A DNA stretch of 64,000 bases from Anaerolineaceae bacterium (GCA_030653365.1 JAURZL010000019.1:62001-126000), one strand, 5' to 3'; positions 53,243 to 63,556 are shown, counted from the first letter of the stretch. Notes: generated by a model not told the origin, from the sequence alone. Made by a program: numbers and translations.

Positions 53243-54554
53243 GCTGTCCTCCTTTGGTATCCTGACTTTGCAGGTATTGGGCAATTTCCCGTGCAGCTTT
53301 CATTCCGGCACTCATACAGGCGACAATGGTAGAACCACCACTGACCGCTTCACCAGCAGAAAACAACCCGGGTCTAGGTGTCTGAAAGGATCCCTCATTG
53401 ACTGGAAGCAATGGTGCGTTCTTTTGCAAGCCCATAACTTCCTGGATACCTTCTTCCAGAGTCTGCCCAAGCGCGAAAATGAGGGTATCACAATGCAGTG
53501 TGTAGACAGGTATTTCCGAATCATGCTCCACCCAGCGCCTGCCACCCAATGAGGCGGATACAAAGCGCATCTGACTAATTTTGACTGCCTGCAATTGATC
53601 CTGATTGGTTATGATTTCATCGATCACACTCAGCCAGCGGAATTCTACTCCCAGGCTGCAGGCTTCCAGATACTCACTCTCCCATCCGGGCATTTCTTCT
53701 TTTGAGCGACGGTAGACCACCAGTACTTGTTCTGCTCCCAGACGTTTGGCAACCACAGCTGCATCCAGGGCAACATTTCCACCACCAACCACCAACACAC
53801 GTTTGCCCAGTTGTGGAGGTGTGCCATCGCCGAATGCTGCTGACCGGGCTTGTTGTAAAAATTCCAGTGCAGCGTACACACCAGCAGCCTGCATACCAGT
53901 TTGATGGGGCTGATTTTCCCCGCCAAGACCAATTCCGGCGAACACAGCATCATATTCATTGAGAAACTGATTTACCTTTGCGGCATTGACTTCCTGGTTG
54001 TAATGAAAACGAATCCCACTGTTTTGTAGCCGCATGAGATCGGTTTCCATGGGTTCAGCCGGGAGGCGGTGGGCTGGTATGACATGGGTGACCATGCCAC
54101 CAGGTTGCCTATCTCGTTCGAAAATTTCAGCCTGGACTCCCAACCGATTGAGTTGTACCGCGCATCCAATCCCAGCAGGTCCAGAACCAATAATAGCTAC
54201 TTTACTTTGAGATTTTTGTTTTGGCGGGGGTTCTTCCAGAGGAGAGGAGGCAGTAATAAAGGACTGTAAAGAGCCAATGCGGATGGGGGTTTGCCCCAAT
54301 TGGGTCAGCACACAGGCACCCTCACACAAGACGGAGGTTGGGCAGGCGGTGCCACAGGTGCATCCCAGCGGGCAGCTTTCATATATTAATTCACTGGCAC
54401 CTCGCAGGTTATCCTCGCGAAAACGGCGGATAAAGCCGGGAACATCCACCTTAGCCGGGCAGGCCTGGGTGCAGGGTGCCTGATAACAACTAAGGCAGCG
54501 TTGGGCTTCCACCAATGCCTGACTGAATCCAAAATTTGTTGTGGTTCTCAGCAT
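53235..54554 (-). CDS. preT: Dihydropyrimidine dehydrogenase subunit PreT
   Basis: The electron-input subunit of PreTA, related to the small subunit of glutamate synthase. The 439-residue chain has N-terminal cysteines for [4Fe-4S] clusters (CLSCYQAPCTQACPAKVDVP; CPLGCTCGTACP). An FAD Rossmann fold (IIGSGPAGIGCAVQLNRLG near 120) and an NAD(P)H fold (VLVVGGGNVALDAA near 257) follow, then SAGEAVSGGSTIV. It overlaps preA and starts 13 bases after the hydrolase stop. Confidence 0.9.
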   Translation of the reverse strand: MLRTTTNFGFSQALVEAQRCLSCYQAPCTQACPAKVDVPGFIRRFREDNLRGASELIYESCPLGCTCGTACPTSVLCEGACVLTQLGQTPIRIGSLQSFITASSPLEEPPPKQKSQSKVAIIGSGPAGIGCAVQLNRLGVQAEIFERDRQPGGMVTHVIPAHRLPAEPMETDLMRLQNSGIRFHYNQEVNAAKVNQFLNEYDAVFAGIGLGGENQPHQTGMQAAGVYAALEFLQQARSAAFGDGTPPQLGKRVLVVGGGNVALDAAVVAKRLGAEQVLVVYRRSKEEMPGWESEYLEACSLGVEFRWLSVIDEIITNQDQLQAVKISQMRFVSASLGGRRWVEHDSEIPVYTLHCDTLIFALGQTLEEGIQEVMGLQKNAPLLPVNEGSFQTPRPGLFSAGEAVSGGSTIVACMSAGMKAAREIAQYLQSQDTKGGQHG

Positions 54555-54567
54555 AAAGTTTGACTCC

Positions 54568-55953
54568 TTAAAGTATGTATTCCGCTTGCAGTGAGCGAGG
54601 AATTAAAGTTCCTCTGGGTTGATCTGATACCAGATGGTTGTCTTCAACAATGACTTCACCACGCAAGATGGTCATCACCGGTCGGCCTGTGACAGGGATT
54701 CCTTCGTAAGCTAGACAATCTGTGTTCATGTGTAAATCAGTAGCTCTAAGGGTCCATTGCTCATCAGGATCGAAGATTACCAGGTCTGCATCACTACCAA
54801 CTGCAATCGTACCTTTTTGTGGAAATAAACCAAAACTACGGGCAGGTCCTTCCGCCCAGACATACGCAAATTGGGTCAGGGATAATTTCTCTGCATTTAC
54901 ACCATAATGAAAAAGAATCGGTAAACGCGTCTCAACCCCTGCCATACCACCCGGGACCAGGGAGAAATCATTTCCGCCAGAAAATTTTTGCTCAAGTGAA
55001 TATGGGCAATGATCGGTTGCGACCGCACTGAGGGTTCCATCTTTGAGTCCCTGCCAGAGTACGTCCTGGTCGTGTTTTGATTTTATCGAAGGAGCACAAA
55101 CAAGGGCAGCTGCCAGTTGCGAATCACCCTGATAATCCTCATCGCTAAAGAACAAATACTGTGGGCAGGTTTCCGCCGTAAGAGGTTGCCCGGTTGTTCT
55201 GGCAGCACGAATGAGATCAATAGCAGCTGCACTGCTGACATGATGGATGTGCAGACGAACACCGATTTGTTCCTGGTAGGTCAATAAACGTGTTACGGCT
55301 TCTTCCTCACAGATGGCTGGTCGGGCTTGTGGATAGAAAGCTAAAGACCGTTTTCCCTGCCTGATTAATTCTGTGGTCAGGTAATCGGCCAGGGGACCAT
55401 TTTCCGCATGCACATTGACCATCCCACCCGCTTCTTTTACAGTCTTGAGCACGTTGAGCAGATCAGCATCCTCCAAGCGAAAACCTTCATATGCCATAAA
55501 GACCTTGAAGCTGGGAAAACCTGCCTGCACCAACCCAGGGATTTCATTCAGTTTACTTGGGACATCACCGCGAATATTGATGTGAAAACTGTAATCAACC
55601 CAGGCTTCTTGTTCGGCTTCTATCAATTTACGGTTTAAAGAGGACTGTAAACTTTCTTCTTCTGAAGGTATCGCAAAGTCGATCACGCAGGTGACCCCGC
55701 CAAATGCAGCTGCCCGGCTGCCACTGGCAAAAGTATCCGTGGAGATAAACGAGCCTGTCGGCCAGGGCATGTGGGTATGCACATCCACACCACCGGGGAA
55801 GATCAGTTTTCCATGCACGTTAATTTGTGTGGCATCTGCGAATTCCAGATCAGGTTGAATAGCGGTAATAACTCCATTTTCCATCAGGATATCCGCACAG
55901 GTTACTGCCTGGCTGGTGACAATTTTTCCACCACGAATGATTGTTTTAGTCAT
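54568..55953 (-). CDS. Dihydropyrimidinase/hydantoinase family hydrolase
   Basis: A 461-residue cyclic amidohydrolase that would open dihydropyrimidine or hydantoin-type rings. All metal ligands are visible: VDVHTHMPWP (HxH near 55), the carboxylated lysine in SFKVFMAYEG, His in NVHAENGPL and HIHHVSS, and Asp in VATDHCPYS. GGAG before the ATG at 55953 sets the start; the gene overlaps the molybdenum enzyme gene by 8 bases. Together with PreTA it forms the first two steps of reductive pyrimidine breakdown. A beta-ureidopropionase, which would finish it, is not in the window. Confidence 0.9.
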   Translation of the reverse strand: MTKTIIRGGKIVTSQAVTCADILMENGVITAIQPDLEFADATQINVHGKLIFPGGVDVHTHMPWPTGSFISTDTFASGSRAAAFGGVTCVIDFAIPSEEESLQSSLNRKLIEAEQEAWVDYSFHINIRGDVPSKLNEIPGLVQAGFPSFKVFMAYEGFRLEDADLLNVLKTVKEAGGMVNVHAENGPLADYLTTELIRQGKRSLAFYPQARPAICEEEAVTRLLTYQEQIGVRLHIHHVSSAAAIDLIRAARTTGQPLTAETCPQYLFFSDEDYQGDSQLAAALVCAPSIKSKHDQDVLWQGLKDGTLSAVATDHCPYSLEQKFSGGNDFSLVPGGMAGVETRLPILFHYGVNAEKLSLTQFAYVWAEGPARSFGLFPQKGTIAVGSDADLVIFDPDEQWTLRATDLHMNTDCLAYEGIPVTGRPVMTILRGEVIVEDNHLVSDQPRGTLIPRSLQAEYIL

Positions 55954-58726
55954 CGATCTCCTTTCTGGATTGCAATGCAGCCAAGATCTTCTTGGGTTTC
56001 GCAGGCAAATCATAAATGCGCACACCGACAGCATCATAAATGGCATTTGCCAGCGCAGCTGCTGTTGGAAGGATGGAAGCCTCTGCCATTCCTTTGGCTC
56101 CGAAGGGGCCATTCGGGTCGGGATTTTCAACAATAATCGGAATGATCTGCGGGCTTTCCTGAATGGTGGTGAGATTACATTTTCGCAGAGTATCGGTTTT
56201 GATTATTCCATTTTCTATTATGAATTCTTCGCTCAATCCATACCCCATTCCCATGATCGCCCCCCCTTCAATCTGACCCCGGATGATCTTAGGATTAATT
56301 GCATTACCAACATCATGCGCAGCAATAATCGTTTGAACGCTGACTTTACCAGTTTTTTCATCGACTTCAACAATCGCAACATGAGTACCATAACTATAAG
56401 TGAAATGAGTTGCGCGTGAATGGGGTCGATCCGGTACACCGGGACTGACTTCTTCCGTAAAGGGGAGCGTCAAAGGAGCATGGTAAATACTTCGGGCGGA
56501 AAGATGCACGCCTAAACTTGAGAGTTCCATCTTTTCTCCTGTTGGCTTAATGACAACCATCCCTTGTTCTATATCGATTTGATCCGATGGCAGGTTTAGT
56601 TCCTCGGATATCAATTCCAGAATTTTTGCTTTCAATTCACGAGATGCAAGAACGACAGCGTTACCCGAGAGGAAAGTTTGCCGTGAGGCAGTTGTGGGAC
56701 CTGTTTCTGGAGAATCGGATGTATCAGCATACAATACTTTAACCTGATTATAGTTAGCACCTAATTCATGTCCTGCCAACTGTGCCATCGCAGAGAAAGC
56801 ACCCTGGCCAAAATCAGTCATCCCTACGCGGATCAAGAATGTTCCATCTTCAAGCAATTCTGCGATTGCACCAGCAGTTTCTTTAAAGCCGTGCCCAAAA
56901 CCGATATTTTTTAGGCTGGATGCTACACCCACCCCGATCTTTTTCCCATTTTCATTGAGATTAATTTCTTGTAAGGCCTGACGGGTTGATCTCAGTGTTT
57001 CTTTGATACCAATGCTGTATTCTAGAATATGATCGGAAGGCAATGCCAGACCCACATCGAGGGCGTTCAGCAGGCGAATATCAAATGGATCGAGATTCAA
57101 TTTTCGGGCAACCTCATCTACCAATTGTTCAATCGCAAAAGCGACCTGGGGAACACCAAACCCACGCATAGCTCCTGCCTGTATATTATTGGTGTACCAG
57201 GCAGTAACATTCAGGTCTACATCCGGGATGAAATATGGACCAGCACCAAACGTGAGCATGTTTTCAATGATGTCAGGACCCAATGATGCGTAGGCTCCTG
57301 TGTCTGCATGGATATCAGCCCGAATTGCGAGAAATTTGCCTTTTGGATCCGCTGCTAATTTGTATTTCATCCAGGTGGCGTGCCTTTTGGGGTGGGCACG
57401 GAACGATTCTTCTCTCGACAGTGTGACTTTGACAGCGCGTCCTGTTTTTAACGCACCCAAAACAAGTACTACATGCAGACAAATATCCTCGCGACCACCG
57501 AAAGCACCACCCATGGGCACCTGACGGACACGGACAGTTTCCAATGGCAAGTCAAGCGCTTCAGCGATTTGTGTTCGATCGTCGAATGGACATTGGGTAC
57601 CCAATTCCAAAATGATGCCACCTTTACCATCGGGGTAAGCAATACCGGATTCAGGTTCCAGGAAAGCATGGTCCACAAAAGGTGTGGTGAAGTCTCCCTC
57701 AACCACAACTGCTGCGTCTTGAAAAGCTGCATCCACATTCCCGCGTTTTAGAAAGGATTTGTGGCATATATTACCAGATTCATGAATGAGAGGAGCATCC
57801 GATTGCATGGCATCCTGGGGTGAAAAAACGCCTGGTAGCGGTTCATAATCGACACGCAGAGCATTCAATGCTTGTTTAGCGATATCTTCGGTGTCTGCAA
57901 ATACAACTGCTACTATATCACCCACAGAACGAACATGTTCTTCGGCAATAGCTGGTTGATCGCGACGAAGCATGCCAACCATATTGGTTCCCAGCACATC
58001 CTTACCGGTTAACACCAGTTGCACACCAGATAATTGCATTACTTCCGAAGCATTGATGTTTAGAATCCGAGCTGAAGGCAGATCAGAGAATTTTATTTTG
58101 CCATATAAAAGTTTTTCTTTTTTGCGATCATCGGCGTAGTTCAGCCTGCCAGTGACACCATCAAAAGCATGTTTATCAGGATTCTCCACGCCCATTAAGC
58201 CACTCTGAGAATCTGGCTGATTTATTAACTCAATTGGAATATTTTGAGTCCCTTTCTGCAAGATTTTTCCTGCATTTTGAACTGCCCGAATGATGCTGGA
58301 ATAACCCGTACATCGACAAAGGTTGTTACGCAAGGCATGTCTGATTTCTAGTTCGCTTGGTTTAGTATTTTGGTCAAGAAGGGCTTTGGAAGCCAGCAAC
58401 ATTCCGGGTGTGCAAAAACCACATTGCACTGCATTTTCTGTGATAAATGTGAATTGGAGTGGGTGCAGTCCTTCAGCCGGAGTAAGATTCTCAATGGTCT
58501 CAATTACACATCCATTGACTCTTTTCATCAATACCAGGCAGCTGCGCTCAGCTTTACCATTGATGACCACGGTGCAGGTGCCACAGTGTCCGGTAGCACA
58601 ACCATTTTTCACACTTACCAATCCCAGGTCATTTCGTAAGAATTCCATCAGTTTCTGGTTGGAAGGTACGTTAGCTTGAATGGATTGACCATTCACGAAT
58701 AATTGAACTTGGATAAAATCAGACAT
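55946..58726 (-). CDS. Molybdenum hydroxylase of the xanthine dehydrogenase family, [2Fe-2S] and molybdopterin parts fused
   Basis: A 926-residue enzyme likely to hydroxylate a purine or another N-heterocycle. The N-terminal 160 residues are the small subunit: plant-type [2Fe-2S] (GCATGHCGTC) and the second cluster (QCGFCTPGM; CRCTGY). The rest is the molybdopterin subunit: QCPFDDRTQIAEALDLP, GGAFGGREDICLH, AMRGFGVPQ and PFGAKGMAEAS with the active-site Glu. No FAD domain or FAD-subunit gene is adjacent, so electrons must leave another way, perhaps through PreT. It is the first gene of the operon. AAAGGAAA precedes the ATG at 58726. A TATAAT on the minus strand (58879-58874) may be its -10. 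Confidence 0.9.
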   Translation of the reverse strand: MSDFIQVQLFVNGQSIQANVPSNQKLMEFLRNDLGLVSVKNGCATGHCGTCTVVINGKAERSCLVLMKRVNGCVIETIENLTPAEGLHPLQFTFITENAVQCGFCTPGMLLASKALLDQNTKPSELEIRHALRNNLCRCTGYSSIIRAVQNAGKILQKGTQNIPIELINQPDSQSGLMGVENPDKHAFDGVTGRLNYADDRKKEKLLYGKIKFSDLPSARILNINASEVMQLSGVQLVLTGKDVLGTNMVGMLRRDQPAIAEEHVRSVGDIVAVVFADTEDIAKQALNALRVDYEPLPGVFSPQDAMQSDAPLIHESGNICHKSFLKRGNVDAAFQDAAVVVEGDFTTPFVDHAFLEPESGIAYPDGKGGIILELGTQCPFDDRTQIAEALDLPLETVRVRQVPMGGAFGGREDICLHVVLVLGALKTGRAVKVTLSREESFRAHPKRHATWMKYKLAADPKGKFLAIRADIHADTGAYASLGPDIIENMLTFGAGPYFIPDVDLNVTAWYTNNIQAGAMRGFGVPQVAFAIEQLVDEVARKLNLDPFDIRLLNALDVGLALPSDHILEYSIGIKETLRSTRQALQEINLNENGKKIGVGVASSLKNIGFGHGFKETAGAIAELLEDGTFLIRVGMTDFGQGAFSAMAQLAGHELGANYNQVKVLYADTSDSPETGPTTASRQTFLSGNAVVLASRELKAKILELISEELNLPSDQIDIEQGMVVIKPTGEKMELSSLGVHLSARSIYHAPLTLPFTEEVSPGVPDRPHSRATHFTYSYGTHVAIVEVDEKTGKVSVQTIIAAHDVGNAINPKIIRGQIEGGAIMGMGYGLSEEFIIENGIIKTDTLRKCNLTTIQESPQIIPIIVENPDPNGPFGAKGMAEASILPTAAALANAIYDAVGVRIYDLPAKPKKILAALQSRKEIDD

Positions 58727-58827
58727 AAAATTTCCTTTAAAATAAGGGATACGAGGCAATTACTTTTGCTTAGTATTGGCTCAGAATTGAAATCAGTTTG
58801 GTAAAAAGGGTGATCCTTCTGGAAAAC

Positions 58828-58844
58828 CAACCAAATTTGGGTTG
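58828..58844. repeat. Imperfect palindrome in the leader of the molybdenum enzyme operon
   Basis: CAACCAAATTTGGGTTG, a palindrome apart from one bulged G, lies between the putative -10 at 58879-58874 and the start codon. A possible operator for the catabolic operon; weak evidence. Confidence 0.35.
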
Positions 58845-58964
58845 ATTTGCAATTGGATTAATCAGATATTCTCATTATACTAAATTTCTTAATTGAGATG
58901 ACAGATTGTAATAAAAGAGCCAATTCCAACCGCCTTTTATTTTTAATTTAATTGGAGATTAACC

Positions 58965-59200
58965 ATGGCTCATGATGTCTTTGTTTGTTATTCCACCAAA
59001 GGCAAAACCGTGGAAGAACAGTGGTGCCAGGTCTTGAGAATAAAGGAATCGGATGTTGCGTAACTCCGCGAGACATTTTACCTGGACATTCCTGAACTGT
59101 TAAAACACGGTTTGTTGATCGAAAACCGAAGTCTAATTTTTATCATATTCTTTCACTCAGCTTTGAACGCTGGATTGCATGAGAAATTCTGACAAAAGGA
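58965..59200 (+). pseudogene. Decayed TIR-STAND gene remnant
   Basis: With GGAG before an ATG, the frame starts MAHDVFVCYSTKGKT, a typical TIR opening, and stops at a TAA at 59060. In a shifted frame it continues LENKGIGCCVTPRDILPG, the next part of a TIR domain. Directly after comes IPELLKHGLLIENR, and then in another frame FYHILSLSFERWIA and a TGA. Those last pieces match the winged-helix region of the intact STAND-TIR protein (IPELVKRGLILENK; SYHLLSSSFERWIT). So this is a frameshifted relative that lost its NTPase. Its TIR was at the N-terminus, unlike the intact gene. Confidence 0.85.
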
Positions 59201-59499
59201 CTGATCTAAAAAACAAATCGGTGTTTGATTTTTCTAATGGAATCAAGTAGGTTTATGGTTCAAGTGTTCAAACCAATTCCAATGACTTGTTAATTTCAAC
59301 ATTACATTTTCGAAAGGATTTCGAAAAACATTGACCTACTACTCATTAAAAATGTTTAGATGGTTATACTTACCTTAAAAAAATGTAGAATTAGAAAATC
59401 AATGGTTTTAATTTAGAAATTATTCCGATAAACCCCATTTTTTATTGGATCTTTCTTATTACATAGAAAGGATACGAAAGGAATCACCCAAGCAACCCT
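59201..59499. other. Gap before the REC-PAS gene
   Basis: AT-rich DNA with no open frame and no promoter I would defend; an AAAGGATACGAAAGGAA near 59467-59483 lies before the next ATG. Confidence 0.4.
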
Positions 59500-60807
59500 A
59501 TGAGTTTTGAACCTAAATTGACAAATTCTCTTTACAAAAAATCCATTTTGATAGTTGAAGATGATGAAATTTTGGCGATGCACCTGGCTGATTACTTGTC
59601 TAAGGCTGGATACGAGGTTTATGAACCTGTTTCTACAGCAAAAAATGCGGTAGATAAAATTAAAGCAGATCCTCCAACTGTGATATTAATGGATATTGAG
59701 CTGGGGAAAGAAATGAAAGAGATTGAGGCGATTGAGGAAATCTCCAGAATATCCGATATACCGATCATCTTTATCGCAGGATTTCTGGAAGAAAACTTAC
59801 AAAATAAAGCAAAAATCGCCGCGTCTTATGGTTATCTGGTAAAACCTCTGCTTGAGCGTGAATTAACCGAAACAATTGAAAGGGCATTATATAAACATAA
59901 AATTGATCAGCAGATGAAAGTAAGTGAAACCCGCTACCGTTTGTTGTTTGAGGAAATGGTTGAAGCATTTGCTTTGCATGAAGTTGTGTTAGATGAGAAT
60001 GGAAAACCGATCGATTATATTTTTCTGGATGTGAATCCAGCATTTGAACGACTCACCGGGCTTAAAAAAGAGGTTATTATCAATAAACATGTCCTCGAAA
60101 TTTTACCTAACACCGAATCTTATTGGATTGAAACGTATGGAAATGTTGCTTTGACGGAAGAGGACATTGTTTTTGAAAATTATTCTTTAGATTTGGATAG
60201 ATGGTATACCGTTGTGGCTTTTTCGCCGAAGAAGGGACAATTTGCCACGATATTTATGGATATAACCGATCGTAAAAAGTCTGAAGAAACTTTACAAGAA
60301 AGTGAAGAACGCTTTCGAAAAATGTTTTCAGAGCATGATGTTCCAATGTTATTGATTGACCCAAAAGATAACAGCATTGTAGATGCTAATAGCGGAGCAG
60401 CTAATTATTACGGATATCCAATTGAAAAATTATGTACCATGAAGCTTGGAGACATAAATCCACGTTCATCCGATGAAATGGATAAAATTATAGTTGGTTC
60501 AAATGAAAAGAAAAACAAATATCTCGTTTTTCCGAACCGTCTTGCCAATGGAGAAATACGAATGGTGGAAATTTATACTACACCCATTGTTATTAATAAG
60601 AACCCTGTAATCTATTCCATTATTCATGATATTTCTGAGCGGATCGAAGCAGAAAAGAAATTAAAAAACCAATTGGATGAATTACGCCGCTGGCATGATG
60701 TTACCTTGGGGAGGGAAGAACGCATTATTGAACTAAAGCGAGAAGTAAATCAGTTACTAAAAATCCACGGTATGCCCAGTAAATATAATAGCGTTGAAGA
60801 GAATTAG
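59500..60807 (+). CDS. Response regulator with REC and two PAS domains
   Basis: A 435-residue soluble signalling protein. The REC domain (about 14-130) has the acidic pair EDDE near 20, the phosphorylated Asp in VILMDIEL near 67, and the Lys in YLVKPL near 114. Two PAS domains follow (about 143-258 and 265-385). A coiled coil (RRWHDVTLGREERIIELKRE) usually leads into a histidine kinase core. Here the chain ends instead, with no kinase or DNA-binding domain. Output may pass to the c-di-GMP protein encoded immediately downstream. Confidence 0.88.
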   Translation: MSFEPKLTNSLYKKSILIVEDDEILAMHLADYLSKAGYEVYEPVSTAKNAVDKIKADPPTVILMDIELGKEMKEIEAIEEISRISDIPIIFIAGFLEENLQNKAKIAASYGYLVKPLLERELTETIERALYKHKIDQQMKVSETRYRLLFEEMVEAFALHEVVLDENGKPIDYIFLDVNPAFERLTGLKKEVIINKHVLEILPNTESYWIETYGNVALTEEDIVFENYSLDLDRWYTVVAFSPKKGQFATIFMDITDRKKSEETLQESEERFRKMFSEHDVPMLLIDPKDNSIVDANSGAANYYGYPIEKLCTMKLGDINPRSSDEMDKIIVGSNEKKNKYLVFPNRLANGEIRMVEIYTTPIVINKNPVIYSIIHDISERIEAEKKLKNQLDELRRWHDVTLGREERIIELKREVNQLLKIHGMPSKYNSVEEN

Positions 60808-60826
60808 AGATCAAATCAAACGATCA

Positions 60827-63556
60827 ATGAAAGATAATATGACAGAAAAAACAATAAAAACCTTATCAATTCGCACCATCATGATTCTTGTTTTTTCAGC
60901 AATTATGTTAATTACCATAGGTATCATTGGAGTTGTTGTTTTCTCCAATTGGGTCTCATCGGCGGACGCTACTACGGAACGAATCGTAAGAGATATGAAT
61001 AATGATATCTACCATCAGATTGAAATATTGATGGATACCCCATTAAGAAATAATGAAATTAACCAAAAATTGATTGATAATGGAATTGTTGATTTATCGA
61101 ACGAAGTGGAGCGAGAGAAATTTTTTGTTGGTGCTTTACAGTCTCAAGACGAGGCAATTTACAGTTTTAGTATCGGAATGGAAACGGGAGAATATTATGG
61201 CGCTCGCAGAAATGAGGCAGGCGTTATCGAAATAATGCGTAATAACGCTGAAACAGATGGTAACTCCTGGTATTATTCGGTTAATGATGACTTATCCGCT
61301 GGTGAGTTGGTTGTGCAGGCCGGAAAATTCGACCCACGCACCCGCGCCTGGTATAAAGTGGCCCAGGAGTCCGGAAATCCCGGTTTTTCACCTGTTTATA
61401 AACATTTCGTGATGGAGGATTTGACCGTATCCGCTGCTTATCCAATTTACAATTCAGAAGGTATTCTTCAAGGAGTGTTGGGAACCCATATCATCCTCTC
61501 CAGTATTGATCAATATCTGAAAGAAAATGTAAAAGAAGTAAATGGTATTGCTATTATTGCTGAAAAAGAAACCGGAGAATTAATTGGCAATTCCTTGAGG
61601 TTGAAAAATTTCGATCTTCTTAGTGATGGAGCCACAGATAGAATCTCAATTCAGGAAATTGAGAACGCTATCATTAATCAGGCGTATGATATTTTCAGAG
61701 AAACATCTCCCTCACAATTCAAGGTAATGACTAATGGAGAAAGTTACTATATTCACATTCGGGAATATCAAAAAGAAGGCATTGATTGGCTGGTGATTTC
61801 CGCCATACCTGAGGCGTTATTGATGGCAGGTATTTATGAGATTATGAGATTAACTACAATCATTACAATCGCCGCTGCATTAATTTCGATCATCCTATAT
61901 CTCATATTTACGAATAATTTGTTGAAACCAATAAATTATCTGGTAGATATGACCGAAAAATATTCACAAGGTGATTTACGTCAACGTGCAAAGGTGATTC
62001 GCAACGATGAACTTGGAAGAATTTCTTCTGCTTATAACAACATGGCTGAGACTATATCGTCATTGGTGAATAACCTGGAGGCAAAAGTTGAAGAAAGAAC
62101 GTTGGAATGGGAAAAGCTCAATGTTGAATTAACTGAGTACAAAGAGCAACTTCAGTTAATCCTGGATTCTACCGCTGAAGGAATATATGGAATTGATATT
62201 GATGGAAATTGTACTTTTTGCAATGCCAGTAGTTTGAGACTATTAGGTTATCAAGATCAGGATGAATTATTGGGTAAAAATATGCATTGGCAAATCCATC
62301 ACAGCTATATTGATGGCTCATCATTTCCTTTGGAAAAATGTAAAATATTTCAATCATTTAGAGAAGGAAAGGGTACCCATTCAGATGATGAAATATTCTG
62401 GAAAGAAGATGGTTCATCTATTAATGTTGAATATTATTCATATCCACAATTAAAAGATGGAAATGTTATTGGCACTGTTGTTACCTTTATGAATAACACC
62501 GAGAGAAAAACCGCTGAAGAACGAATTAAGTATCTTGGAGAACATGATTCATTAACCGGATTATTTAATCGGGTTTATTTTGATAATGCCTTGAAGGAAA
62601 TCGATACGAAAGAAAACCTCCCAATTTCTATCATTTTTAGCGATGTTAATGGATTGAAATTGACCAATGATATTTTCAGCCATGCTGCTGGTGATGCGTT
62701 AATCGTAAAATGTGCGGAAATTATGAAGGAAGCCTGCCGGGATTCTGATATTGTCGCACGTGTAGGAGGGGATGAATTTATCATTTTATTGCCTAATACT
62801 CCAGCAACCATAGCGGAAAAGATTATAGAGAGGGTTAATAATGAGCTTGCAAAGGTAAAAATTGAAGCTATTCATTGTAGTATGTCAATGGGGTATGAAA
62901 CCAAGGCTGAAATTGGGCAGGATATTGAAAAAATTATTGCAGGCGCCGAAAACAAAATGTACTCAGAAAAGAGACTCAAACAAAAACATATCAATTCGGA
63001 TCTGATTAATTCCATTATTACCACCTTACATGAGAGAAGTCCGCACGAGAAAAATCACTCACATTCTGTTAGTGAATTGTGTTTACGGCTTGGAAAAGTA
63101 ATGAATTTGTCAGAGACAGAATTGAAGAGATTAAAGGACGCAGGTTTTTATCATGATATTGGTAAAATTGTCTTTGATGATCACCTATTAAATTATGAAA
63201 AACCTTTCTCTGAAGAAGAAATTCGGGAAATTCAAGATCACACAGTAATCGGATACCGTATTTTGAATTTGTTCGAGGACACACTTAATTTAGCAGAAGA
63301 TGTCTATAGTCATCATGAAAAATGGGATGGGAGTGGGTATCCGAAAGGATTAAAGGGAAAAGAAATCCCGCTTCTGGCAAGAATTATTTCTTTGGTTGAG
63401 AGATATGACACATTGGTGAATTCAAACCCAGAAAATCTTGATTGCAAGAATAAAGCCTTACAGTTGATTAAAGAGATGTCAGGAACTAAATTTGATCCAA
63501 TGATTACTGATATATTTATAAAGATGATGTCAGAGTCTGAGGAAAATAATGATTGA
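60827..63556 (+). CDS. Membrane c-di-GMP enzyme with Cache, HAMP, PAS, GGDEF and HD-GYP domains
   Basis: A receptor of about 909 residues that can both make and break c-di-GMP. A first membrane helix (about 17-40) and a second (about 340-365) enclose an extracellular Cache-type sensor (AWYKVAQESGNPGFSPVYK). A HAMP (PINYLVDMTEKYSQGDLRQR), a PAS (about 440-560), a GGDEF domain with intact RVGGDEF near 643, and an HD-GYP domain (FYHDIGK near 770; HHEKWDGSGYPKG near 827) follow. Both catalytic motifs are complete. The frame is open from a TTG at 60794, overlapping the previous gene; the ATG at 60827 is more likely but has a weak ribosome binding site. Confidence 0.88.
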   Translation: MKDNMTEKTIKTLSIRTIMILVFSAIMLITIGIIGVVVFSNWVSSADATTERIVRDMNNDIYHQIEILMDTPLRNNEINQKLIDNGIVDLSNEVEREKFFVGALQSQDEAIYSFSIGMETGEYYGARRNEAGVIEIMRNNAETDGNSWYYSVNDDLSAGELVVQAGKFDPRTRAWYKVAQESGNPGFSPVYKHFVMEDLTVSAAYPIYNSEGILQGVLGTHIILSSIDQYLKENVKEVNGIAIIAEKETGELIGNSLRLKNFDLLSDGATDRISIQEIENAIINQAYDIFRETSPSQFKVMTNGESYYIHIREYQKEGIDWLVISAIPEALLMAGIYEIMRLTTIITIAAALISIILYLIFTNNLLKPINYLVDMTEKYSQGDLRQRAKVIRNDELGRISSAYNNMAETISSLVNNLEAKVEERTLEWEKLNVELTEYKEQLQLILDSTAEGIYGIDIDGNCTFCNASSLRLLGYQDQDELLGKNMHWQIHHSYIDGSSFPLEKCKIFQSFREGKGTHSDDEIFWKEDGSSINVEYYSYPQLKDGNVIGTVVTFMNNTERKTAEERIKYLGEHDSLTGLFNRVYFDNALKEIDTKENLPISIIFSDVNGLKLTNDIFSHAAGDALIVKCAEIMKEACRDSDIVARVGGDEFIILLPNTPATIAEKIIERVNNELAKVKIEAIHCSMSMGYETKAEIGQDIEKIIAGAENKMYSEKRLKQKHINSDLINSIITTLHERSPHEKNHSHSVSELCLRLGKVMNLSETELKRLKDAGFYHDIGKIVFDDHLLNYEKPFSEEEIREIQDHTVIGYRILNLFEDTLNLAEDVYSHHEKWDGSGYPKGLKGKEIPLLARIISLVERYDTLVNSNPENLDCKNKALQLIKEMSGTKFDPMITDIFIKMMSESEENND

